Source: Montanilutibacter psychrotolerans
Lineage (GTDB): Bacteria; Pseudomonadota; Gammaproteobacteria; Xanthomonadales; Xanthomonadaceae
Assembly (NCBI RefSeq): GCF_003719825.1
Contig: NZ_RIBS01000010.1
Location: 1-64,000 of the forward strand
Reading direction: 5' to 3'
Length of the DNA stretch: 64,000 bases
Position 1 is the stretch's first letter; each line of letters begins with the position of its first letter. A program made the translations under genes and the position numbers. Positions 7,009 to 13,614 of the stretch are shown here, one piece after another. The notes beneath the pieces were generated by a model. It worked only from the letters and a program-made list of their open reading frames with translations. It ran no database searches and was not told where the DNA came from.

Positions 7009-10000
7009 ATGAAGCGTCACCTGCCCGCGCGTCGCGGCTTCGCGACTGGTGTCCCATGGGTTCTGGCCGCGATGGTGACCTGGGCGGCCGTCGGTTTGCC
7101 TGGCGATACCCCGAACCTGACGCGCGCCGAACCCGGTGCGGACCGCAACTGGGCGGAGGCCGTGGCGGCCGCGAGCGGCGATCCCATCATCCTGGCGGCC
7201 ATCCAGACGCCGGCCAACGCGAACCGCATCATGTTTGGCGACGCCGCTGCCGTGGCCGCGTTCGAGACCGCCCGTCCGCCCGGCGCCCTGACGGCGTTGC
7301 CCGCGACGGGCGACCCGCTGCGCGGCGTCTACTCTCCCGTCATCGACTGGCCGCTGATCGGAATCCACGCGGTGCTGACCCCGGATGGCCGTGTGCTCAC
7401 GTACGGCACCACGATCACCGGCACGCGCACCGGGTACTTCGTCTACGACGTCTGGGACCCACTGCTGGGCGTGGGCATCGAGTCGCACACGGTCCTGCCC
7501 AACGCGACAGCGGTCGACATCTTCTGCAATGCCCAGTTGCTGCTGCCCGACGGCAACATCGAGATGTGGGGCGGCGATGTCCTGAACCTCAGCACGGGCG
7601 CGGCCTCGCTCGACCCCAACGACGATTCCGCGCTGTTCCGACCGCTGGACAACAGCCTGGTGCGCACCGGCAAGATGTTCCGCAAGCGCTGGTATGCCAC
7701 CTCCACCACGCTGCCCAACGGCGAGGTCTACATTCAGGGCGGCGATGGCGGCGGCGACTTCCCGGAGGTCCGCACGGGCACGGGCAGCTTTCGCCTGCTG
7801 ACCGGCGCACCAACGACGCATCTGGGCGCGCTCTACCCACGCAACTTCCTGGCGCCGGACGGCAACGTCTTCGGGACACGCTATGAATTCATGTACCGGG
7901 TCGACCCTAACGGCGTGGGCACCATCGCCTCGGCCGGGACCTTCCCCGGCAGCAACCTGGGCGCGAGCTCGACGGCCGTGATGTTCCGGCCCGGCCGGAT
8001 CCTGCAGGTGGGCGGTGGATACGACCTGATGTCGGCCAGCCCGCAAGCCCGCGTGATCGACATCCGTCCGGCCACCCCGGTCGTCACCTCGGTGGCGCCA
8101 CCGCTCCATCGACGCCACTGGGCCACCAGCACGATGTTGCCCGACGGTCGGGTGTTCCTGTCCGGTGGCAGCACGGCCGACAACAACCCGATCAACGGCG
8201 TGGCCTACACCAGCGAGCTCTACGATCCGGTCGCGAACACGTGGTCGGCAGGCGCCACGGCGCAACGGATGCGGCTGTACCACTCGGCGGCGCTGCTGCT
8301 GCCCGACGCCAGCGTGCTGACGCTGGGAGGAGGCGCCAACGGCCCGCAACTCAACCTCAATGCGGAAATCTACTACCCCGGGTATCTCTTCAACGCCGAT
8401 GGCACGCCCGCTGCACGACCGGCTATCGCGTCTGCGCCGATGACCAGCGACCCCGGCCAGACCATCGCGATCACCACACCGGACGCGGCCGCCATTGCCC
8501 GCGTGACGCTGATCAAGACCGGTGCCGTCACGCACTCGTTCGACATGGATCAGCGCTTCATCGAGCTGCCCTTCACGGTGGCGGGAAACGAACTGCAGGC
8601 GAGCCTCCCCGCGAATGCCTTCGAGACGCCACCGGGCTTCTACATGGTGTTCGTGGTCAACGGCCAGGGCGTTCCGTCCGAGGCGGCCATGCTGCGCGTC
8701 AACACGCACGTCCCCGCCCGACTGACCGTCAGCAAGATCGTGGTGAACGACAACGGCGGCGGCAAGGTCGCGTCGAACTTCGCCTTCTCCATCAACGGCG
8801 CGCCGGCCGTGGCATTCGAGACCGACGCAAGCAACGTGCTCAACGTGCCGGCAGGCACCTACACCGTCACCGAACCGGCCGTGGCCGGCTACACCGCCAG
8901 CCTGTCGGGCTGCGGCGGCATCGTGCTGGCCAACGGCGGCAGCGCGACCTGCACGATCACCAACAACGACGTTGCCTCCGCGCTGACGGCGACCGCCGGT
9001 ACCAGCAAGCCCGTCTACGTCCGCGGGGAAACGGTGACGATGACCGCCCGCGTGCTCAACAACGGTGCGCCGGTTTCGGGCGCGCGCGTCAGTTTCGACG
9101 CGCTCAAACCCAATCTCATCAACCACGTGCGGCTCACGGCCTTCACCAACAGCAACGGCGATGCCAGTGCGTCGTTCGTGTCCGGAACGGGCCCCAGTTC
9201 GATCGGCACGTACCAGCTGACCGCCCTGGCGACCAGCGGCAGCCTGACCGCCACGGCCTACGCGAGCTTCGTGGTCCAGACCTCCCAGGCGCCGCAACCG
9301 GCAACACTGACCGTCCGCAAGGTGGTGGTGAACAACGACGGCGGCAGCAAGCTCGCATCGGATTTCACGTTCTCGGTCAATGGCGCAGCACCCGTGGCGT
9401 TCGAGTCCGACGGCAGCAACGCGCTCAGCGTGCCGGCCGGAACCTACACCGTCACCGAGCCGGCCGTGGCCGGCTACTCGGCCAGCCTGTCGGGCTGCAG
9501 CGGCATCGTGCTGGCCGCCGGCGGCAGCACAACCTGCACGATCACCAACAACGATCAGCCTGTGCAGCCAGCAACACTGACCGTCCGCAAGGTGGTGGTG
9601 AACAACGACGGCGGCAGCAAGCTCGCATCGGACTTCACCTTCTCGGTCAATGGCGCGGCGCCCGTGGCGTTCGAGTCCGACGGCAGCAACGCGCTCAGCG
9701 TGCCGGCCGGAACCTACACCGTCACCGAGCCGGCCGTGGCCGGCTATGCCGCCAGCCTGTCGGGGTGCAGCGGCATCGTGCTGGCCGCCGGCGGCTTCAC
9801 GACCTGCACGATCACCAACAACGATCAGCCCGCACAACCGGCAACACTGACCGTCCGCAAGGTGGTGGTGAACAACGACGGCGGCAGCAAGCTCGCATCG
9901 GATTTCACGTTCTCGGTCAATGGCGCCGCGCCCGTGGCGTTCGAGTCCGACGGCAGCAACGCACTCAGCGTGCCGGCCGGAACCTACACCGTCACCGAGC

Positions 10001-10407
10001 CGGCCGTGGCCGGCTATGCCGCCAGCCTGTCGGGCTGCAACAGCATCGTGCTGGCCGCCGGCGGTAGCACGACCTGCACGATCACCAACAACGACCTGTC
10101 CGCAGCGCTCTCGGCGACCGCCGGCACCAGCAAGCCCGTCTACATCCGCGGGGAAACGGTGACGATGACCTCGCGTGTGCTCAACAACGGCGTGCCGGTG
10201 TCCGGCGCACTGGTCAGCTTCGACGCGCTCAAGCCCAACCTCATCAACCACGTGCGGCTCAGCGCGACCACCGACGGCAACGGCAACGCCAGCATCTCGT
10301 TCGTGTCGGGCGTCGGCCCCAGTTCGATCGGCACCTACCAGCTGACCGTCATCGCGACCAGCGGCACCCTCACCGCGACGGCATTCACAACCTTCGTGGT
10401 CCAGTAG
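7009..10407 (+). CDS. Secreted galactose-oxidase-type copper radical oxidase with repeated C-terminal domains
   Basis: A 1132-residue exported protein. After the signal peptide (MKRHLPARRGFATGVPWVLA) comes a kelch beta-propeller of the galactose oxidase/glyoxal oxidase type. All copper-radical residues are visible: Cys173 (VDIFC), Tyr229 (RWY), Tyr424-His425 (LYH) and His509 (THSF). A DUF1929-like domain ends near residue 560. Four prealbumin/SpaA-like domains follow (starting about residues 571, 765, 855 and 945), each ending near CTITNND. Two Ig-like domains (about 658-760 and 1032-1132) are themselves near copies. In-frame starts at 6988 (GTG) and 7000 (ATG) are possible. The enzyme probably oxidises an alcohol or aldehyde outside the cell, releasing peroxide. 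The substrate is unknown. Confidence 0.85.
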   Translation: MKRHLPARRGFATGVPWVLAAMVTWAAVGLPGDTPNLTRAEPGADRNWAEAVAAASGDPIILAAIQTPANANRIMFGDAAAVAAFETARPPGALTALPATGDPLRGVYSPVIDWPLIGIHAVLTPDGRVLTYGTTITGTRTGYFVYDVWDPLLGVGIESHTVLPNATAVDIFCNAQLLLPDGNIEMWGGDVLNLSTGAASLDPNDDSALFRPLDNSLVRTGKMFRKRWYATSTTLPNGEVYIQGGDGGGDFPEVRTGTGSFRLLTGAPTTHLGALYPRNFLAPDGNVFGTRYEFMYRVDPNGVGTIASAGTFPGSNLGASSTAVMFRPGRILQVGGGYDLMSASPQARVIDIRPATPVVTSVAPPLHRRHWATSTMLPDGRVFLSGGSTADNNPINGVAYTSELYDPVANTWSAGATAQRMRLYHSAALLLPDASVLTLGGGANGPQLNLNAEIYYPGYLFNADGTPAARPAIASAPMTSDPGQTIAITTPDAAAIARVTLIKTGAVTHSFDMDQRFIELPFTVAGNELQASLPANAFETPPGFYMVFVVNGQGVPSEAAMLRVNTHVPARLTVSKIVVNDNGGGKVASNFAFSINGAPAVAFETDASNVLNVPAGTYTVTEPAVAGYTASLSGCGGIVLANGGSATCTITNNDVASALTATAGTSKPVYVRGETVTMTARVLNNGAPVSGARVSFDALKPNLINHVRLTAFTNSNGDASASFVSGTGPSSIGTYQLTALATSGSLTATAYASFVVQTSQAPQPATLTVRKVVVNNDGGSKLASDFTFSVNGAAPVAFESDGSNALSVPAGTYTVTEPAVAGYSASLSGCSGIVLAAGGSTTCTITNNDQPVQPATLTVRKVVVNNDGGSKLASDFTFSVNGAAPVAFESDGSNALSVPAGTYTVTEPAVAGYAASLSGCSGIVLAAGGFTTCTITNNDQPAQPATLTVRKVVVNNDGGSKLASDFTFSVNGAAPVAFESDGSNALSVPAGTYTVTEPAVAGYAASLSGCNSIVLAAGGSTTCTITNNDLSAALSATAGTSKPVYIRGETVTMTSRVLNNGVPVSGALVSFDALKPNLINHVRLSATTDGNGNASISFVSGVGPSSIGTYQLTVIATSGTLTATAFTTFVVQ
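9301..10110 (+). repeat. Three 270-bp near-identical tandem repeats in the oxidase gene
   Basis: Units begin at 9301, 9571 and 9841, each with GCAACACTGACCGTCCGCAA. They differ at only a few positions, while the first domain copy (8719-8969) is clearly more diverged. The identity at DNA level indicates recent duplication or gene conversion, and copy number may vary between strains. Confidence 0.9.
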
Positions 10408-10470
10408 TGGGCGTGGCGGAAGCCGGCGACGAACACCCCGGAGGGGCGTGCTCACCTGCCCCGCCCGGGC

Positions 10471-11490
10471 TCACGGACTGACAGTCACCCGCCAGCTGTG
10501 CGCGGCCTGTTGCTGCCACGCGATCTCGACCGGCAGGAACTTCTCGATCAACGCCGCGTTGCTGCGCAGGTGATCGCTGACGGTCGTGGTGGTGAATGCA
10601 CCACCACCGGCAAGCGCCATCGGCAGCAGCAACTGATCGGCCAGGTGTTCGCCGACATGCGCATCGGCGTCGAGGTACTCGCGCACCTCGTTGGCCAGAC
10701 GCTCGGCGATCTGCTCGGCCATCACGCCGCGTTCGCCGTGACCGGCAAATGTCTCGACGTGCCCTGCATGGCGTACGCGTACCAGCACGGTGTTGCCTGG
10801 ACCGATGGCTGGCTGCACGCGCTGCAGGCGCATCGCCGCTTCGGGCAACCCCAGGCGCTCGCCCAGCACCGCCAGTTCGCGCCGCCCGATGCTGCCCGAC
10901 AACGCCGACATCAGCGCAACCGCCTCGATCGAGAGCAGCTCGCCGCGCGCATCGAACGTGCACTGCCGGAGCGAACCCGCCGGCTCGACCGTGGCATGCA
11001 CAACGCCGCCACCGGCCGGGTAGAAGCCGTGCTTTTCGAGCGTCAGCGCAGCGTCAACACCGATGTGTCGCAACGCCGGCAGGTAGGTATCGGCCAGGAA
11101 GTCGGCACTCGGCGCCATCGGGTTGTGCGTGCCGCCTTCCAGGCGCAGCCGGGATGGCGCATCGCAACGCCACAAGGCGGGAAGCACGGTCTGCAGCACC
11201 AGCGTGGTCGAACCGGCGGTACCGGTGGCGAAGCGGTACTCGCCAGCCACCACCGAGCCCGGCTCGAAGCGCAGCGTGGTGGCGCCCAGTTCGGCGCCGT
11301 CCACGCGCGCCTGACCCACCGTTGCCGCGGCGCCCACGGCGGTGAGGTGCTGGCGCAGGAGTCCGGGACGCGGACGCTTCGCGCGAATGTGCTGCATGGT
11401 GAAGCCGATACCGGTGCACAGGCTCAGGCTGAGCGCGGTGCGCAGCAACTGGCCGCCGCCGGCCTGGCCGTCGAGTTCGATCATTTCCAT
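10471..11490 (-). CDS. rtcA: RNA 3'-terminal phosphate cyclase RtcA
   Basis: A 339-residue enzyme that uses ATP to convert RNA 3'-phosphates to 2',3'-cyclic phosphates. Visible family features are the N-terminal IELDGQAGGGQLLRTAL, the ATP-site FYPAGGG, and the catalytic-His segment HVGEHLADQLLLPMAL. I chose the ATG at 11490 because MEMIELDG is the normal family start. It lies 104 bases downstream of rtcB in the same direction and is the last gene of the RNA-repair operon. It converges with the oxidase gene. Confidence 0.95.
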   Translation of the reverse strand: MEMIELDGQAGGGQLLRTALSLSLCTGIGFTMQHIRAKRPRPGLLRQHLTAVGAAATVGQARVDGAELGATTLRFEPGSVVAGEYRFATGTAGSTTLVLQTVLPALWRCDAPSRLRLEGGTHNPMAPSADFLADTYLPALRHIGVDAALTLEKHGFYPAGGGVVHATVEPAGSLRQCTFDARGELLSIEAVALMSALSGSIGRRELAVLGERLGLPEAAMRLQRVQPAIGPGNTVLVRVRHAGHVETFAGHGERGVMAEQIAERLANEVREYLDADAHVGEHLADQLLLPMALAGGGAFTTTTVSDHLRSNAALIEKFLPVEIAWQQQAAHSWRVTVSP

Positions 11491-11594
11491 TGGACTGTGA
11501 GTACTAGGTTGGAGAAGGCAAGAGGTCAGGCAAAGGGAACGGAGCAGCGGCGTGAATCCATGGCCGGCGCCCCGCTCTGCCGCGCGTGCGCGGA

Positions 11595-12821
11595 TCAGCC
11601 CTTGACGCACACCACCTGGCGCAGCGTGTGGACGATCTCGACCAGATCGCTCTGCGCCGCCATCACCGCCTCGATCGACTTGTACGCGGCCGGCGACTCG
11701 TCGACCACATCCGCGTCCTTGCGGCATTCCACGTGCGCGGTGGCCTTGGCGTGGTCTTCCACGCTGATCAGCTTGCGCGCCTGGGTACGGCTCATCACTC
11801 GGCCGGCACCGTGGCTGCAGCTGTGGAAGCTGTCCTCGTTGCCCAGGCCGCGCACGATGAAGCTCTTGGCGCCCATGCTGCCGGGGATGATGCCCAGCTC
11901 GCCCTTGCGCGCGCTCACCGCACCCTTCCGGGTCACGAAGACGTCCTTGCCGAAGTGGTGCTCGCGGCTGACGTAATTGTGGTGGCAGTTCACCGCCTCG
12001 GCCTGCGCCTCGAACGGCTTGGTGATCACACCGCGCACCGCGTCGACCACGTGCTGCATCATGATCTCGCGGTTCAGGCGCGCATACCGCTGCGCCCAAT
12101 GCACCGCGAACACGTAGTCGCCGTAATGTTCGCTGCCTTCGGGCAGGTACGCCAGGTCCTGATCGGGCAGGTTGATCATCCAGCGGCGCATGTCCTTCTT
12201 GGCCAGCTCGATGAAGTGCGTGCCGATCGCGTTGCCGACGCCGCGCGAACCGGAGTGCAGCATGAACCACACGCGCTGCGCCTCGTCCAGGCAGACCTCC
12301 ACGAAGTGGTTGCCCGTGCCCAGCGTTCCCAGGTGGTTGAGGTTGTTGGTGTTCTTCAGGCGCGGGTTGCGCTCGCAGATGCGCTTGAAGTCCGCTTCCA
12401 ACTGCGACCAGCCTTCGATGGAACGCTCGGGCGGATTCGTCCAGGCGCCCTTGTCGCGGCCGCCGCGCGGCGGACTACGACCGTGCGGCACGGCGCTCTC
12501 GATCGCGCTGCGCAGTTCGGCGAGGTTGTCGGGCAGGTCGCTGGCGGTCAGCGAGGTGCGCGCGGCGATCATGCCGCAGCCAATGTCCACGCCGACCGCT
12601 GCCGGCACGATCGCGCCGATGGTCGGTACCACCGAACCCACGGTCGCGCCCTTGCCCAGGTGCACGTCGGGCATCACCGCGATCCAGCGGTGGATGAAGG
12701 GAAGCTTGGCGATGTTCTGCAGCTGCGCGCGTGCTTCGTCCTCCAGCGGGACGCCGCGCGTCCACAGCTTGATCGGGACGCTGCCCGGCTCGTTGATGAC
12801 GTTGTAGTTGGTGGTGCTCAT
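11595..12821 (-). CDS. rtcB: RNA-splicing ligase RtcB (408 aa)
   Basis: A GTP- and Mn-dependent ligase that joins RNA 2',3'-cyclic phosphate or 3'-phosphate ends to 5'-OH ends. Conserved blocks include MPDVHLGKGATVGSVVP, VGVDIGCGM (metal-binding Cys), LGTLGTGNHFVEV, the HSGSRGVGN motif and the guanylylation-site region SHGAGRVMSRTQA. It begins at the ATG at 12821 behind a weak ribosome site. It lies directly downstream of the Y-RNA array and Ro60 gene, so it is probably on the same RtcR-dependent transcript. Confidence 0.96.
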   Translation of the reverse strand: MSTTNYNVINEPGSVPIKLWTRGVPLEDEARAQLQNIAKLPFIHRWIAVMPDVHLGKGATVGSVVPTIGAIVPAAVGVDIGCGMIAARTSLTASDLPDNLAELRSAIESAVPHGRSPPRGGRDKGAWTNPPERSIEGWSQLEADFKRICERNPRLKNTNNLNHLGTLGTGNHFVEVCLDEAQRVWFMLHSGSRGVGNAIGTHFIELAKKDMRRWMINLPDQDLAYLPEGSEHYGDYVFAVHWAQRYARLNREIMMQHVVDAVRGVITKPFEAQAEAVNCHHNYVSREHHFGKDVFVTRKGAVSARKGELGIIPGSMGAKSFIVRGLGNEDSFHSCSHGAGRVMSRTQARKLISVEDHAKATAHVECRKDADVVDESPAAYKSIEAVMAAQSDLVEIVHTLRQVVCVKG

Positions 12822-12862
12822 GGTGCTTGCTCGTTCTCGGATGGATGGTGCATCGGTGGCGT

Positions 12863-12883
12863 GGGCCGCTGCGTGAGCGGCCC
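12863..12883 (-). other. 8-bp perfect hairpin between the Y-RNA array and rtcB
   Basis: GGGCCGCT and AGCGGCCC flank a 5-base loop. No U-run follows, so it is not a classic terminator. In the transcript it would separate the last Y RNA from rtcB, as a processing, stability or attenuation element. Confidence 0.5.
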
Positions 12884-12892
12884 TGGGAAGGT

Positions 12893-13007
12893 GCGGTGAC
12901 AAGGGAAACGGAACATCGCGAAGGCCGGCCGAAGCCGCCCGACGCACAGGGACTCGAACCCAACCCCCTGAGGGGACAACCGATGTAGTTCCGCCGGCAT
13001 TCACCGC
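12893..13007 (-). ncRNA. Y-RNA-like RNA 4 (reduced tRNA-like part)
   Basis: The ends pair GCGGUGA (13007-13001) with UCACCGC (12899-12893). The 5' internal loop is AUGCCG and the upper helix is GCGGAAC (12994-12988) with GUUCCGU (12914-12908), followed by UACA. The 3' loop ends in UUG. The distal part has a T-arm-like GGGUUCGAGUCCC and, where the other copies have the capped acceptor, a UUCG-capped hairpin (CGGC-UUCG-GCCG). No D-arm is recognisable. The same lower-helix plan as RNAs 1-3 supports a real Ro60 ligand with a diverged effector domain. Exact ends are inferred from pairing. Confidence 0.7.
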
Positions 13008-13051
13008 GTGAAACGTGTGGCCACACCGCAGAGGGCGCGGGCCGGTTTAGA

Positions 13052-13173
13052 CCGCTGCGACGGCAAGAAACGGTGGAACGTGACGATGCTCTACCAGGCT
13101 GAGCTACCGCCTCGCGGCGGGCGGGATTCGAACCCGCGGCACTTGTAGTTCGCACCTGCATCCGCCGCAGCGG
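13052..13173 (-). ncRNA. Y-RNA-like RNA 3 with circularly permuted tRNA mimic
   Basis: The ends form a 12-bp helix, CCGCUGCGGCGG (13173-13162) with CCGUCGCAGCGG (13063-13052), containing one G-U pair. An AUGCA loop follows. The upper helix is GGUG-C-GAAC (13156-13148) with GUUC-CACC (13079-13072), then UACA. The enclosed domain reads, in order: T-arm GCGGG-UUCGAAU-CCCGC (13137-13121), acceptor CCGCC-GCGA-GGCGG (13120-13107) capped by a GNRA tetraloop, UA, and D-arm GCUC-loop-GAGC (13104-13088). It lies between rsr and rtcB. Confidence 0.82.
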
Positions 13174-13183
13174 TGTTGCTAGG

Positions 13184-13321
13184 GCCGACGACAACCACGA
13201 CAACGTTTTGAAGGAACATCCTGCTCTACCAACTGAGCTACCGCCTTGCGGCGGGCGGGATTCGAACCCGCGACCTGGAGCGTAATAGGCTGTAGTTCCT
13301 CCGGCATTCGTGGCCGTCGGC
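13184..13321 (-). ncRNA. Y-RNA-like RNA 2 with circularly permuted tRNA mimic
   Basis: Lower helix CCACGA (13313-13308) with UCGUGG (13200-13195), extended by GCCGACGG with a partner carrying a 3-base bulge. The internal loop is AUGCCG. The upper helix is AGGAAC (13300-13295) with GUUCCU (13217-13212), then UACA. The tRNA-like part has T-arm GCGGG-UUCGAAU-CCCGC (13271-13255), acceptor CCGCC-GCAA-GGCGG (13254-13241) closed by a GNRA loop, UA, and D-arm GCUC-AGUUGGUA-GAGC (13238-13223). T-arm precedes D-arm, so this is a permuted tRNA mimic, not a tRNA gene. Confidence 0.85.
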
Positions 13322-13341
13322 GGCGAAACGGTGGTGCATTG

Positions 13342-13404
13342 GATGACGGCGACAAGGTCGAGGCCTGACGATCTGATGTAGTCAGGCCGGCATTCGCCGA
13401 CATC
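13342..13404 (-). ncRNA. Y-RNA-like RNA 1, stem-only form
   Basis: A 63-base stem-loop. The lower helix is GAUGUCGGCGA (13404-13394) with UCGCCGUCAUC (13352-13342), interrupted by one U-U pair. The 5' loop is AUGCC, as in the other copies. The upper helix GGCCUGAC/GUCAGGCC is a perfect 8 bp. The apical loop begins UACA, and the 3' loop ends in UUG. It keeps the shared Ro-binding plan but carries no T-arm, D-arm or acceptor, so it would bind Ro60 without a tRNA-like effector module. Confidence 0.72.
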
Positions 13405-13438
13405 GCAAACTTTGAAACTGTCTGAAACTCTCCTGTGG

Positions 13439-13464
13439 CCCGGCCGGCCCCGTTGCCGGCCGGG
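13439..13464 (-). repeat. Repeated hairpin, copy 2 (rsr 3' region)
   Basis: A perfect 10-bp stem CCCGGCCGGC/GCCGGCCGGG with loop AACGGG. The copy at 13544-13569 has CCCGGCTGGC/GCCAGCCGGG and loop AATGGG. The difference is a compensated base pair (C-G versus T-A), so structure seems to be kept. Confidence 0.65.
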
Positions 13465-13543
13465 CATCCTGCGTTGCCGGGCCGCCCCTGCGGTCCGACG
13501 AAGAATGCGTGGTGAGCGCCCGCGCACGGAGCGTCTCTCCCGG

Positions 13544-13569
13544 CCCGGCTGGCCCCATTGCCAGCCGGG
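13544..13569 (-). repeat. Repeated hairpin, copy 1 (rsr 3' region)
   Basis: A perfect 10-bp stem with a 6-base loop, 45 bases after the rsr stop and 105 bases from its second copy. Each copy is preceded by AT and followed within 15 bases by GAGAG. It could be a REP-type element, an mRNA 3'-end stabiliser or part of the RNA-processing region upstream of the Y RNAs. Confidence 0.65.
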
Positions 13570-13614
13570 CATTCGTGCCGGCTGTGCAAGGGGCGAGGCC
13601 CTTTGTCCAACCGG

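Noticed and set aside
9301-10110. 270-bp repeats as a CRISPR or satellite array
   Set aside because: The repeats are in frame and encode protein domains. There are no short spacers and no cas genes in the window.
6811-10455. Minus-strand open frame of 1214 codons opposite the oxidase gene
   Set aside because: It is a GC-rich antisense shadow. It mirrors the repeats of the oxidase and has no start context or recognisable domain, while the plus-strand protein has a full active site.
13116-13245. tRNA gene with a long intron (D-arm at 13238, T-arm at 13137)
   Set aside because: The acceptor strands pair locally through GCAA and GCGA tetraloops, and the middle forms two different Y-RNA stems. 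There is no anticodon arm.
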